DNA of 64,000 bases, taken from NCBI RefSeq assembly GCF_009846525.1, contig NZ_CP024621.1:2542001-2606000 (forward strand), given 5' to 3'. This stretch comes from Halomonas meridiana. Lineage in GTDB: Bacteria; Pseudomonadota; Gammaproteobacteria; Pseudomonadales; Halomonadaceae. The notes beneath the pieces are model-generated. The model had not been told where the DNA came from, searched no databases, and was given only the letters and a program-made list of their open reading frames with translations. The translations under genes were made by a program, and so were the position numbers. Position 1 is the first letter of the stretch. Every line of letters begins with the position of its first letter. Shown one piece after another: positions 1 through 9,159 of the stretch.

Positions 1-1183
1 CCTTATGACGGCGCATGTAAGACTCCACCAGTTCTTTGTACTGCTCGTTATGGGCCAGTGCGTGTGGACGTGGTCCGACGATAGACATGCGCCCTTGCAG
101 CACGTTGTAAAACTGGGGCAACTCATCCAGTGAAGTGCGCCTTAAAAAGGCTCCGATTGGCGTGATGCGGCTGTCGTTCTTTTTGGCTTGGGTCACTTGG
201 CCGGCCTCTTCTTGGTGAACACGCATCGAGCGAAATTTATACACCTTGAAGCGACGCCCGTTGGAGCCCTCGCGGTGCTGTTTGAAGAGTATCGGTCCTG
301 GTGAGGTGAGCTTGATAGCCAGCGCAATGCCCAGACACACCGGCAAAATCATGATCGAGATGAGGGTGCCAATGATGATGTCTTCACTACGTTTGACAAA
401 GCGCGACATACCGCTCATGGGCGATACGCTCAGGTCGATCGCGTAATGCCCGGCCACTTCGCTCATACGGTGGTTGAGCAGATGCATTTCTTCGAACGCT
501 GGGATAAAACGCACTTCGGCGGTGTGGTTACGCAGCGCAAAAAACAGCGACCGTACGACGTGCCCCATCTCGAAGGGCACACAAATCCATACTTCGCGGG
601 CATTCGAACGGCTGATGCGCCGGACGATGCGCTCGATGCACTCCTCGTTGACCTGTTCTTTGATACGCTCGACGCCGGCAATGGTATGCCCTTCCCAAGC
701 GGCACTACGAATGCCCTCCGCTACGCCCAATACGTTGGTAGCTGGGCCTATCAGGAAGACCGGGCGCCGTGCACCGCCTCTCAGACGCACGTGCTGTAAG
801 GCAAGCTGTACCAGTAACCGCGCGCCGCCTGCGACGAGAAACGAAACTGCGAGCGTCAAACCGATCCAGAGCCGAGAGTAACGGTTGGCAGCGTGAGCAA
901 AGTAGATGAGTGACGCAGCCGTGATGCCGACAGCCACCCATACCAGCAGCAGTTTGCCTAACATCTGCCCGACGGGCGTAATACGCCAACGACGATAGCT
1001 ACCGGACATGCTATTAATCACCAGCACCAGTAAACCGATGCAAATAAGCGCGAGCACGTAGCGCTCGTGCAGGTGAAATGAGCCAAACCGCATCCAGTGC
1101 GCTAACCAGCCACCCGCAAAAATCGCCAGTACATCAAAAAAGGGGAACACCACCTGAGGCGGGAAACGTTCTGAAAATGTCAT
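1..1183 (-). CDS. Undecaprenyl-phosphate sugar-1-phosphate transferase (polyprenyl glycosylphosphotransferase), 3' end cut by window edge
   Basis: Integral inner-membrane enzyme that loads the first sugar-phosphate onto undecaprenyl phosphate to start exopolysaccharide repeat-unit synthesis. I translated about 394 residues by hand. Hydrophobic N-terminal helices come first, then a central CoA-binding-like segment, a further membrane helix, and the catalytic WbaP/WcaJ-type domain with KFRSMRV, TSLDELPQF, MSIVGPRP. The reading frame is still open at position 1, so the C-terminus lies outside the window. In-frame ATGs at 1225, 1201 and 1183 are all possible starts; none has a strong ribosome binding site, and I chose 1183 because membrane-type sequence begins there. 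It is the last visible gene of the ugd-to-priming-transferase operon. The sugar (glucose or galactose) cannot be told from sequence. Confidence 0.9.
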   Translation of the reverse strand, partial: MTFSERFPPQVVFPFFDVLAIFAGGWLAHWMRFGSFHLHERYVLALICIGLLVLVINSMSGSYRRWRITPVGQMLGKLLLVWVAVGITAASLIYFAHAANRYSRLWIGLTLAVSFLVAGGARLLVQLALQHVRLRGGARRPVFLIGPATNVLGVAEGIRSAAWEGHTIAGVERIKEQVNEECIERIVRRISRSNAREVWICVPFEMGHVVRSLFFALRNHTAEVRFIPAFEEMHLLNHRMSEVAGHYAIDLSVSPMSGMSRFVKRSEDIIIGTLISIMILPVCLGIALAIKLTSPGPILFKQHREGSNGRRFKVYKFRSMRVHQEEAGQVTQAKKNDSRITPIGAFLRRTSLDELPQFYNVLQGRMSIVGPRPHALAHNEQYKELVESYMRRHK

Positions 1184-1237
1184 GGTTTTTGGCTTACCCA
1201 TTGCAGCCACCCGTTTCGCATCCATTCATCAACATGT

Positions 1238-2326
1238 TCATTCGCTTTGCTGCTGACTCAAAATATCGTTCACCCCTTGAGTGAACACCTGCTGGTCGCT
1301 AAAACGATGGCGTACGCTTTTGGCCTGCGCGCTCAACGCTGCCCGCTCGGCTGCGGGCAGCGTATGGAATGTTTCAATGGCCGCGACCAAACCATCGACA
1401 CCACCTTCATAAAAGTACCCGTTCTTGCCCTCTTGAAGGTACTCCTGGGCGGCGTGCAACTGCGCGTTGGCAATGACCGGGACACCACAGGCCAAGGCCT
1501 CGACAGCTACCAACCCAAAGCTCTCTCGTAACGAGGGAAATACGAAGACGGAAAAATCGGACAGCACCTCCGGCAACTGCTCTCTAGGTAATGCGCCTTT
1601 GAACGTGGTGATATCGGCTACGCCGAGCTTATGCGCCAACTGCGCTAGGGCTGCTCGCTGAGAGCCATCTCCCACTAGCACCAAACGCTTGTTGGGGATG
1701 TCCAGCTTAGCGAAGGCTTCCAGCAGCGTTTGGCAGTTCTTGCCTGGCTCTAAGCGAGATACACAGCCCACGATGAAGGCATCGTCGAGGGCTGGTTCGT
1801 AGGCGCGCAGCGGAGCTGCAAATAGCTCGCCAACGCTGTCTGGATAGACTTTGATGATGCGCGCCAATGGCACCTTCAACCGCGCATGGATTTCATGCCG
1901 AAAATGCTCCGAAGGCGCAACGCACAGGTCGACGCTACTTTTTAGCCGATCGAACAGCCCACGAAACACGCTAGAACCGGCAATCTGCGCCAGATCCGTC
2001 CCGTGGAAACGCAGCACTAGGTAAAAGTGCTTGGGTTTCATTAGGGCCAGTAGGTAGAGCAGCGGCAAAAAATAGACCGGATAGTGAACCTCTAGCAACG
2101 TCCCTGCAGGCTTGTTGCGTAGCGAAAGCGCGCAGCGTACCAGTAAGTCGGTATACAGCCTGATTTTGCTGAGCTTACTGGTGGGCTTTTCGCGGATGGC
2201 CACCTTCTCTACGTTTTCGCTGCCCAACGCTTGCCGCCACGCCTGCTCGGTCGATTTGACGAAGGTGCCATAATGCGGGGCCGCGTGGGTGGGGTACAGG
2301 TTCGTCCATAACAATAGACGCTTCAT
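1238..2326 (-). CDS. Glycosyltransferase family 4 (GT-B fold)
   Basis: Cytoplasmic glycosyltransferase of 362 residues that probably adds one sugar to the lipid-linked repeat unit. The N-terminal Rossmann half opens with KRLLLWTNLYPT. The C-terminal half has the GT4 pattern: a SRLEPGKN segment, then VFPSLRESFG and VEALACGVPVIA, which hold the conserved E-x7-E pair for nucleotide-sugar binding. Its start overlaps the stop of the upstream PssE-like gene by 4 nt (ATGA type), so translation is probably coupled. Donor and acceptor are not predictable. It belongs to the same operon as the priming transferase downstream. Confidence 0.88.
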   Translation of the reverse strand: MKRLLLWTNLYPTHAAPHYGTFVKSTEQAWRQALGSENVEKVAIREKPTSKLSKIRLYTDLLVRCALSLRNKPAGTLLEVHYPVYFLPLLYLLALMKPKHFYLVLRFHGTDLAQIAGSSVFRGLFDRLKSSVDLCVAPSEHFRHEIHARLKVPLARIIKVYPDSVGELFAAPLRAYEPALDDAFIVGCVSRLEPGKNCQTLLEAFAKLDIPNKRLVLVGDGSQRAALAQLAHKLGVADITTFKGALPREQLPEVLSDFSVFVFPSLRESFGLVAVEALACGVPVIANAQLHAAQEYLQEGKNGYFYEGGVDGLVAAIETFHTLPAAERAALSAQAKSVRHRFSDQQVFTQGVNDILSQQQSE

Positions 2327-2829
2327 GAGGTGCGCCCTTTCAATCCAAGATGCTCGGCAATACGCCGACCTAGCGCGTTGTCTTGGCTTGTTCGTTCGAG
2401 TGGTTCGGCACCAACAGGCGCGTGGACCAACGTATCCAGCGCATTGAAAAGAGCCTGCTTATCCTCACAAAACGCCAGTGACGGGTATTGGCCGGCAAAT
2501 GCCTGAGCCGTATCGCGCTGGTGGTCGTTACGATGCTCGCCTAACGCGTATTGACGGGGCATGAACACGCCACGTTTGCCGTGGTCGAGGCAGGACAGAA
2601 TACTGCCCATCCCAGCGTGCGAGACGATGCCCTGCGCTTGGCAAAACCAATGATAGTACTCATCGCTCGAGAGCGTTTTGAAAAGCTGCATGTCAGGGTG
2701 AACAAAACGGCTATCTTCGCCTACTTGCGCAACGACTTTGCCTGAGTAGCCGCGCTGGTCGCGCCACTCTGCGAAGTGTTCCAGCAAGCGGTCGAAAGGT
2801 AGCTGGGTGCCGACGGTAATGAAGATCAT
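2323..2829 (-). CDS. PssE-like glycosyltransferase subunit (Alg13-type catalytic half)
   Basis: Protein of 168 residues beginning MIFITVGTQLPFDRLL, which is the start of the Alg13/PssE family, the C-terminal GT28 half of a two-subunit glycosyltransferase. The glycine-rich SHAGMGSIL segment fits the nucleotide-sugar site. Longer readings of this frame extend upstream into the neighbouring gene; the ATG at 2829 matches the family start. It overlaps the preceding PssD-like gene by 4 nt, as expected for two subunits of one enzyme. In rhizobial PssD/PssE the pair transfers glucuronic acid, which fits the presence of ugd (UDP-glucuronate synthesis) in the same operon; this substrate is an inference. 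Confidence 0.85.
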   Translation of the reverse strand: MIFITVGTQLPFDRLLEHFAEWRDQRGYSGKVVAQVGEDSRFVHPDMQLFKTLSSDEYYHWFCQAQGIVSHAGMGSILSCLDHGKRGVFMPRQYALGEHRNDHQRDTAQAFAGQYPSLAFCEDKQALFNALDTLVHAPVGAEPLERTSQDNALGRRIAEHLGLKGRTS

Positions 2830-3287
2830 AGGACTTTCCCCCAGTAGCGCACGCGCTTGTCCTTGGCCGCCAGATGTTCCCATTGGGTCAGGCAAACATC
2901 GCAAAAAAAGCGCGCTATTTTGCCTGAAAAAGAGAGCTGCTGATAATTGGCCATGCTGTCGACCCAAATGACCTGCTTACCCATCACTTTCGCGAGAAAG
3001 CAGAGCAGCAGGCCTGGCAGTGCTCCAGTGGAGATCACCACATCTGGCTTGGCCGCTCTCAACACTCTGACGGATTGCCACAGCGCAGAGCACAGCGCCT
3101 TGATGCCGCTACCCCGGTGTATGTTTGGGCAACAATGCGCCGGGGTATCCTCCACGACGAGTCCGGGCTCCGTACTGGCAAAACTAAACGCCACGTCATG
3201 TTGCTCGGTTTCTTGCGCAAGCTGGGCGTACAGCCGCTTGAGCTGTATGAAATGGCCTCCAAAAGAGCCTACTAACAGAATGTTCAC
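2826..3287 (-). CDS. PssD-like glycosyltransferase subunit (Alg14-type membrane anchor half)
   Basis: Protein of 153 residues with the Alg14/PssD opening NILLVGSFGGHFIQL and the family motif PDVVISTGALPG. It is expected to anchor and complete the PssE catalytic subunit at the inner membrane. The start is a GTG at 3287, decided by an AAGGAGGA ribosome binding site just upstream; no ATG fits the family start. It overlaps the stop of the Wzy-like gene by 4 nt and the start of the PssE-like gene by 4 nt, so the three are tightly coupled. Confidence 0.83.
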   Translation of the reverse strand: MNILLVGSFGGHFIQLKRLYAQLAQETEQHDVAFSFASTEPGLVVEDTPAHCCPNIHRGSGIKALCSALWQSVRVLRAAKPDVVISTGALPGLLLCFLAKVMGKQVIWVDSMANYQQLSFSGKIARFFCDVCLTQWEHLAAKDKRVRYWGKVL

Positions 3288-4519
3288 GCTTCCTCCTTGA
3301 AGGTCGGCAGCCGGGTTTTGAGTTGATAGAGGTAGCCGATCAGTAGCGCTGTTGCGCTTGAGGCAATACCTGAATTGACGACGTGTCCCGCCGCAAGACT
3401 CACCCCAATGACCGTGATGATGAGCAGCCAAAAGCTCATGCCGTACCTTGGCTGCCGCTTGAGTAGCTGTGTAGCCCAGACGGCCCCTAGCAGCCAAGGC
3501 AGGTAAAAGAGTACGCCACCTATGACGCCAAAGCTGATGAAGACATCGATCAGATCTATCTCTACCAGAGAGCCCCGCACGGCCAGCAGGTGATCGACGC
3601 CTACACCAAACAGCACATCCCAAAACCCAAAGGGTACGACGACCAGCTCGACGGCTTCACCTAAAAACGAGAGTCGTCCGCTCAGCAAAGCTCCCCAAAA
3701 GCCGCCATGCAGCTTGTAGAGAAAAAGCATTCGATCCAACAGCCCGGCGGCTTGAATGAACTGGTAGCCGAAGACGATGACCGCCGCGCCACCCACCAAC
3801 GTGATCAAGTACACGGTGGGGATGCGCCTTACTTTGAAGTAGCCATTGTGGATCAGTGCGAATACGAACACCATGCAGATCCCCAGCATGGCTACTTTGG
3901 TGGCTTTCATCAGGAAAAACAGCAGGAATAGACCGAACACCAACGTCAGGCTTCCAGCGCCACGCGTTTCGGCCAAGCGAAACAGCACGATACTGGCCGA
4001 CGCGAGCATCAAATAGCTCATTTCATTGCCTGCGATGATGAAACCTTTTCCACCGATCCCACCGGCATACTGCGATTCGCCAACGCCTAACACGCCCAAC
4101 GAGACGTTCACAGACATGACGATGAAGTAAAACAGCATCAGTCCTGCCAGTTTTTGCAGGCTCCAAAAGCCCTCTGGCTGCTTAGCCTCGCCTACCAGAT
4201 AGAACAGCAGCGCTAAGGTCAGCAATCCCCGCACCGCCCAGGTAACGCTTTCTATCGCGTGCCCATAGTTCATTACCTGATAGAACAAACACAGGGCCAT
4301 TAGCGCTGCGCAAAGCAGTAGATATAAAAACTGCTTCACGTGATAGATCATCAGCACGACCAATAGCGCAACGAACCCCAGCGTTTTGTATGGCGCGGAG
4401 ATGCTGGGCAGAGATACGCTTTGGTAATAGAGGTAGCCGTTGAGTGTATCGACCAACGGCCATGCCATGAGAAAACATAGCAACAGCAAGTCGATACACC
4501 GTTTTAGTTTCATATCCAT
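3284..4519 (-). CDS. O-antigen ligase/polymerase-like membrane protein (Wzy-like)
   Basis: Polytopic inner-membrane protein of 411 residues made almost entirely of hydrophobic helices, with a larger loop around the GGFWGALLSGR stretch, where Wzy/WaaL proteins carry their periplasmic loop. It probably polymerises exopolysaccharide repeat units delivered to the periplasm. The assignment rests on topology, an SGRLSF-type loop motif and position between a Wzz-like protein and glycosyltransferases; sequence identity in this family is low. I start it at the ATG at 4519 (GGAG about 10 nt upstream) rather than a TTG at 4537. Confidence 0.75.
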   Translation of the reverse strand: MDMKLKRCIDLLLLCFLMAWPLVDTLNGYLYYQSVSLPSISAPYKTLGFVALLVVLMIYHVKQFLYLLLCAALMALCLFYQVMNYGHAIESVTWAVRGLLTLALLFYLVGEAKQPEGFWSLQKLAGLMLFYFIVMSVNVSLGVLGVGESQYAGGIGGKGFIIAGNEMSYLMLASASIVLFRLAETRGAGSLTLVFGLFLLFFLMKATKVAMLGICMVFVFALIHNGYFKVRRIPTVYLITLVGGAAVIVFGYQFIQAAGLLDRMLFLYKLHGGFWGALLSGRLSFLGEAVELVVVPFGFWDVLFGVGVDHLLAVRGSLVEIDLIDVFISFGVIGGVLFYLPWLLGAVWATQLLKRQPRYGMSFWLLIITVIGVSLAAGHVVNSGIASSATALLIGYLYQLKTRLPTFKEEA

Positions 4520-4559
4520 CGCTGGCTCCGGCGGCAATGAGTGCGTTAACGCCCTCTCA

Positions 4560-5336
4560 TTACTGGGCGCGCCGATAAGCAGCTGCCACTTGCGTGACGA
4601 ATACGCTGAAGACGGCGGCTAAAGGTGCCAATAGCAGTGCCACGAGCACACCGAATGCCAGAATAAAAGTTTTGCCGATCCCCACCGGTTCGAGACTTTG
4701 CACGGCGAGTTGGGTGGAGTCACCAGGATTGATGCTCTCGATACGACGTTCGAGTTGCAGCGTTTTCTCGAAGAAAGAAGCTTCCAGCTCGCGTGCGCTT
4801 TCGCTGCTGGAGGCCCGAGCAGCCTCTAGTGCTTGCGAGTACGCTTGCTGTTGGGCGTCGAGCCCCGCCATTAATTCTTCTACCAGTTGCTGCTGATCTT
4901 GCTTGATAGCGTTTACCAGCCCTTCGTGAAATTGTTCGATCATGGGCTGGTGGACCTCTTCCGATTCGCTGAGAATACGTAGCAACAACGTATTGCTGGG
5001 GTTCGTCACGTCGATATCGAATGGAATCCCTTCTACGCTTTCATCTTCCAGTAGTTGTCTACGTTGCTGCTCGATGAAGACGTTTTCTAATTTGGCGATG
5101 ACTTCTTCAGGCGTTTCGAGCCCTTCTCGCTCGCCCTCCAACGTTTCATAAGACGCCACCGCATACATGGTGGCAAAACCATATTTGACCGGTTTTAACC
5201 AAAGAGCGGCCAGCGTCAGCAGCATGACACACGCTATGCAGGCTAGCATGATCTTCCACTGTTTCAGCAGAAGCACGACGAACCCTACCAGCGTCATGTC
5301 TTCTGGCGTGGTCGCCCCACTTTCCTGTGAGTCCAT
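4560..5336 (-). CDS. Wzz-like polysaccharide chain-length regulator
   Basis: Inner-membrane protein of 258 residues with the polysaccharide co-polymerase layout: a transmembrane helix near residues 25-42, a periplasmic alpha-helical domain rich in Glu, Gln and Ala, and a second transmembrane helix near residues 220-245. It has no tyrosine-kinase domain, so it is a PCP-1-like protein, expected to set chain length with the Wzy-like polymerase encoded next. The ATG at 5336 is preceded by GGGGGAAAGGA. An in-frame ATG at 5351 is possible but lacks that signal. Confidence 0.78.
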   Translation of the reverse strand: MDSQESGATTPEDMTLVGFVVLLLKQWKIMLACIACVMLLTLAALWLKPVKYGFATMYAVASYETLEGEREGLETPEEVIAKLENVFIEQQRRQLLEDESVEGIPFDIDVTNPSNTLLLRILSESEEVHQPMIEQFHEGLVNAIKQDQQQLVEELMAGLDAQQQAYSQALEAARASSSESARELEASFFEKTLQLERRIESINPGDSTQLAVQSLEPVGIGKTFILAFGVLVALLLAPLAAVFSVFVTQVAAAYRRAQ

Positions 5337-5407
5337 TCCTTTCCCCCTCATTCCTACTCTCCATTCATCGCATCGATATGATTACAGTCGGTCTTTTGCG
5401 TTTTATT

Positions 5408-5434
5408 GCCGAGTATTCCCTTCAGGCACTCGGC
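5408..5434 (-). terminator. Stem-loop between ugd and wzz-like gene
   Basis: Inverted repeat GCCGAGT / ACTCGGC with a 13-nt loop. The T-rich flank is on the plus-strand side; on the minus strand the stem is followed by AATAAAA, so termination after ugd would be weak. It may attenuate transcription between ugd and the rest of the operon. Confidence 0.35.
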
Positions 5435-5448
5435 TTTATTATCTTGGG

Positions 5449-6768
5449 TTAGCGTCCCACACCGTAATACGTAATGCCTCTTTTCGACATACGTTTTGGA
5501 TCGAACAAGTTGCGACCGTCGACGATCACCGGTTGAGATAGCGTTGCTTTGATCAACTCAAAATCTGGCGCTTTGAAAGATTGCCAGTCGGTCACGATCA
5601 CTAGAACATCGGCATTTTTTAGCGCGCCTTCTTTCGTTCCACACAAGGTTAAATCATCACGATGGCCATAAATTCGCTGCGCTTCTTCCATGGCTTCAGG
5701 ATCGTACGCTTGTACTTTAGCGCCCGCCTGCCATAAAGATTCCATGACTACACGGCTGGGGGCTTCTCGCATATCGTCGGTATTCGGCTTGAAGGCCAGT
5801 CCCCACAACGCCACGACTTTACCTTCCAGTGCGCCGTCGAAGTGGCGGTTAATTTTTTCGAACAGGGTATTTTTTTGCAGCTGATTGCGCTCTTCGACCG
5901 CTTTTAGCACTTTGGCGTCGAAGGCGATACTTTCAGCCGTGCGTATCAGCGCCTGCACGTCTTTTGGGAAACAGGAGCCTCCGTAGCCCGCGCCAGGATA
6001 TATAAAGTGGTAGCCAATACGAGGGTCGCTGCCAATGCCTTGGCGTACCATTTCAATGTCGGCGTCCAAGCGCTCGGCAAGATTCGCCATCTCGTTCATG
6101 AAGCTGATCTTCGTAGCCAGCATACAGTTAGCCGCGTACTTCGTTAGCTCGGCACTACGCACGTCCATGGTGATGATTTTGTCATGGTTACGGTTAAACG
6201 GTGCGTAGAGCTCACGCATGATATCGATGGTTGCATCGTTCGTAGTGCCAATGATGATACGGTCAGGCTTCTTGCAATCGGATACCGCACTTCCCTCTTT
6301 CAAAAACTCGGGGTTGGATACCACGTCGAACGACAGATTTGTTTGCCGTTTGGCTAACACTTCTTCTACCACGGCAGTCACTTTATCCGCCGTGCCGACG
6401 GGCACCGTGGACTTGTTGACGATGACCACCGGTTTTTCAATATGCGTCGCGATGGTCTCGGCTACCTTCAGAACGTATTTCAAATCGGCGCTGCCATCTT
6501 CGTCTGGTGGCGTGCCAACCGCGATGAACTGTACCTCTCCGTGCTTGACGCCTTCTTCAGCCTGGGTGGTAAACGTCAGCCTGCCTGCTGCGTAGTTCTC
6601 TTTGACGAGAGCTTCGAGCCCTGGCTCATAAATAGGAATGACACCCTGCTCTAAACGCGCGACTTTTTCAGCATCGACATCGACACACACGACGTTGTGA
6701 CCCACATCCGCCAGAACGGCACCTTGCACCAGCCCTACATAGCCTGTTCCAAACACGGTTACGTTCAT
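5449..6768 (-). CDS. ugd: UDP-glucose 6-dehydrogenase
   Basis: Cytoplasmic enzyme of 439 residues that oxidises UDP-glucose to UDP-glucuronate with two NAD+. The N-terminal Rossmann motif GTGYVGL is at residues 7-13, [10 protein letters not shown] is in the middle, and the catalytic cysteine is in GGSCFPKD. The length is normal for the family. The ribosome binding site AGGGAAAGT precedes the ATG. It is the first gene of the exopolysaccharide operon and presumably supplies the acidic sugar donor for the PssD/PssE transferase. Confidence 0.96.
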   Translation of the reverse strand: MNVTVFGTGYVGLVQGAVLADVGHNVVCVDVDAEKVARLEQGVIPIYEPGLEALVKENYAAGRLTFTTQAEEGVKHGEVQFIAVGTPPDEDGSADLKYVLKVAETIATHIEKPVVIVNKSTVPVGTADKVTAVVEEVLAKRQTNLSFDVVSNPEFLKEGSAVSDCKKPDRIIIGTTNDATIDIMRELYAPFNRNHDKIITMDVRSAELTKYAANCMLATKISFMNEMANLAERLDADIEMVRQGIGSDPRIGYHFIYPGAGYGGSCFPKDVQALIRTAESIAFDAKVLKAVEERNQLQKNTLFEKINRHFDGALEGKVVALWGLAFKPNTDDMREAPSRVVMESLWQAGAKVQAYDPEAMEEAQRIYGHRDDLTLCGTKEGALKNADVLVIVTDWQSFKAPDFELIKATLSQPVIVDGRNLFDPKRMSKRGITYYGVGR

Positions 6769-6856
6769 ACTTTCCCTATCAACTCACATAGTTCGTTAAT
6801 GAACACAGCCGGACGCGGTGTTTTCAAACATCGGCTGGCAGCGATAAACGTTGACT

Positions 6857-6884
6857 ATCATACTGTTTATCAGCAACGCTGTAA
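6857..6884 (-). promoter_or_regulatory. Candidate sigma70 promoter for ugd operon
   Basis: On the minus strand TTACAG and TATGAT are separated by 16 bp, about 90 bp upstream of the ugd ATG. The surrounding 6780-6960 is AT-rich and carries no gene. A separate perfect 8-bp inverted repeat (CATCTCGC / GCGAGATG, 6932-6949) lies further upstream; its role is unknown. Confidence 0.35.
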
Positions 6885-6968
6885 TGCTATGCCAACTTTT
6901 GTGATGGTACAGCTTGATTGTCAGGCACAGACATCTCGCCAGCGAGATGAATTTTCTAGTTTTTAAGC

Positions 6969-6998
6969 ATAAAAAACCGGCCCCATGAGGGGCCGGTT
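6969..6998 (-). terminator. Rho-independent terminator of the porin gene
   Basis: A perfect 10-bp stem (AACCGGCCCC / GGGGCCGGTT, 4-nt loop) is followed on the minus strand by a run of T residues. It lies just downstream of the porin stop codon. Confidence 0.9.
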
Positions 6999-7046
6999 CA
7001 TTATCTACTACAGGAGTTACAACTTTAAGCTTGGTTTAACCAAGGC

Positions 7047-8120
7047 TTAGAAGTGGTAACGAGCACCTGTCAGGTAGTACAGGTCATCGCCGTCAGCATT
7101 GATTTCAGAGTTAGTGCCATCCAGTGTTACGTTGATGGACTGCTGATCAGGCTGCTGCAGCTCTAGGAATACGTCAAAGTTGCTGGAAACTTTGTAGTAA
7201 GAACCCAGGGCCCAAGAAGTACGGCTGTCAGCACCTTGGCCATCCGGATCTACGTCGTAGATGTCACCAGTGAAGGCCCAGGGACCAGTGGTGTAAGTAG
7301 CACCCAGACCAACTTTGTCGAAACCACCGCCAACTTCATCGCTGTGCTCACGACCTTCGTAGCCCAGACGTACAGAGAACTGATCGTTCACGTCGTAAGA
7401 ACCGATCAAGCCGCCCAGCAGTTCGCCGTTGCCGCCGCCGTTACCGGAGTTGTTCGGGTCAACGCGACGTACGTCTTCAACGAAGCCCAGACCTACAGTG
7501 AACGGACCTTGCTGGTAACGAACACCACCTTGCGGTGCAATGACGGTACCTTCAGCATTCGGGGCAGACTCGCCACGTACGCTGTAGTGTTTCAGCTGCA
7601 GGAATGCAGTGAAGCCTTGCAGGTCAGGCGTGTAGTAACCGATGGAGTCACCACGTGACTGTTTGCGGTGGCCAGCAAACTCTAGACCACGGTCGATGTA
7701 CACGTCGAACGGCAGAGATACGAACTGGTTGTAGAAGCTGTCAAAGTTACCAGCTTGGAACGTACCGTACTGCTTGCTCTGCAGACCGATGTAGCTCTGG
7801 CGAATTTCGTTGAAGCCACCGTCGGTGTCGTTCTCGTCACCAGTGAAGCGCCACTCCAGACGACCGAAAGCGGTCAGGTCGGAAGTTACTTCCTGGCTCA
7901 TGCGGAAGCCCAGACGAGAAAAAACGTCTACGAACTCTTCGCCGTTGTCTTGGAAGTTGCCGTTGGAGTCATACTCCGGGCCGCCACCAGCAACGCCCAT
8001 GGCGATACGGCCATAAACGTCCAGTTTGGTGCCGTCTTGGTCATAAACGGTCGCCGCTTGAGCGGCAGCGGAGGCGCCCAGGGCACCAACAATAGCAGTC
8101 GCTAAAAGTGTCTTTTTCAT
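7047..8120 (-). CDS. General outer-membrane porin (trimeric 16-strand type)
   Basis: Protein of 357 residues with a clear Sec signal peptide (MKKTLLATAIVGALG...), probably cut after AQA at residue 22. The mature part has alternating beta-strand patterns, an ATVYDQDGTKLDVYGRI start and a C-terminal YHF, the outer-membrane insertion signature ending in Phe. It is rich in Asp and Glu, as expected for a surface protein of a halophile. It is monocistronic, with AAGGAA before the ATG, its own terminator, and a 7-bp stem (TACTGGC / GCCAGTA) in the leader near 8161-8185 that could influence mRNA stability. The solute range cannot be inferred. Confidence 0.92.
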   Translation of the reverse strand: MKKTLLATAIVGALGASAAAQAATVYDQDGTKLDVYGRIAMGVAGGGPEYDSNGNFQDNGEEFVDVFSRLGFRMSQEVTSDLTAFGRLEWRFTGDENDTDGGFNEIRQSYIGLQSKQYGTFQAGNFDSFYNQFVSLPFDVYIDRGLEFAGHRKQSRGDSIGYYTPDLQGFTAFLQLKHYSVRGESAPNAEGTVIAPQGGVRYQQGPFTVGLGFVEDVRRVDPNNSGNGGGNGELLGGLIGSYDVNDQFSVRLGYEGREHSDEVGGGFDKVGLGATYTTGPWAFTGDIYDVDPDGQGADSRTSWALGSYYKVSSNFDVFLELQQPDQQSINVTLDGTNSEINADGDDLYYLTGARYHF

Positions 8121-8383
8121 GATGTAGGTTCCTTAACTAGCTTACTGTTTCGATCGTTATTACTGGCCTTCAAAGAAGCCAGTAAGTGGCTTGCGGGCCA
8201 TGCTCTTTTTCTCATCCACCGGTTTTTCCCGGTGGTATGCGACATGTCCTCAACAAAGCCTTGTTATAGTCCAATGCTCGCAGGTCAAACTCTATACCGG
8301 GATTCCAGGGAACGCAATAGAAAAAAACAGTGTTTTTTTACGATTTGTGTTTTTTTATGGAACCCACAGCACGGCCTCGGGTC

Positions 8384-9139
8384 TCAGCGGCCTTCGAATT
8401 TTTGCTGCAAGCCTTTTAGTTTCTCTTCCATGCTAAGCGGCTTTTTCTGCTCGATTTTTTCGGACGTTACTGGTTTTGAAGCAGGCTGTTGGTCGCGTCG
8501 ATGTAGCTTGTCAGCCCTGGCCTTCGTTTTATTAGCGCTGCTTTTTGCAGGGGTGGCCGAGCGGTCAGACGCATTTTTCGTGGGCGACTCGTGTCGACGC
8601 TCACTGGCATGTTGCGCAGCTTCTTTATCCACTTTACCCGCAGGCTGACCGTCTAAATCGACACGTTCGGCCCCTTCGCGCATGGATTTGATATAGCGCG
8701 GTAAATTGACGTAGTTGGCCAGCGCGCGGCGAATCAACTTGCCAGACCAAGGTTCGCGTTCGGCCAAATCTTGGTGAATGCCTACCTTCAAGGGCTTGGT
8801 ATGCCCTTTAAAGAAAGCATTCGGGTAGCGCTGATACCACTGTTTCAGCAGCGCTTGCGGCGAAGGTGGTGCGGCGGGCGTGTCAGGCGCATCTGGCTCT
8901 GCCGAGCTGGTAACGCTCGGCGCTGGCTGAGGCAGTGATTGGGAAGCATGACTATCCGCTGCCGAGCGCTCTGTTTCAGCGGCGTGCATAGGGGCAGGCG
9001 TTTCTGGAGCGTGAGCCGTCAGTGCCGCGAGTTGTTGCTTTAACTGCTGATTCTCCTCGCGCAGCGCAGTGAGTTCGGCATTTTTTTGTTCGAGCCGTGT
9101 TTCTAACGTTTCTAATAGATGCAGTACGCTGGCGGCCAT
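8384..9139 (-). CDS. proQ: ProQ/FinO-domain RNA chaperone with N-terminal coiled coil
   Basis: RNA-binding protein of 251 residues. Residues 5-42 form a predicted coiled coil (heptads of Leu in LLETLETRLEQKNAEL), followed by a Pro/Ala/Ser-rich linker to about 92, the ProQ/FinO domain at about 95-180 (LLKQWYQRYPNAFF, KPLKVGIHQDL, LPRYIKSM), and a Lys/Arg-rich tail. ProQ-type proteins bind structured sRNAs and mRNA 3' ends. The start at 9139 is set by AAAGGAGGGGG; the frame runs open far upstream through folA but that part is not coding. It follows folA by about 20 nt. The coiled coil ahead of the RNA-binding domain is absent from E. coli ProQ. Confidence 0.85.
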   Translation of the reverse strand: MAASVLHLLETLETRLEQKNAELTALREENQQLKQQLAALTAHAPETPAPMHAAETERSAADSHASQSLPQPAPSVTSSAEPDAPDTPAAPPSPQALLKQWYQRYPNAFFKGHTKPLKVGIHQDLAEREPWSGKLIRRALANYVNLPRYIKSMREGAERVDLDGQPAGKVDKEAAQHASERRHESPTKNASDRSATPAKSSANKTKARADKLHRRDQQPASKPVTSEKIEQKKPLSMEEKLKGLQQKFEGR

Positions 9140-9159
9140 AACCCCCTCCTTTGACCTGA

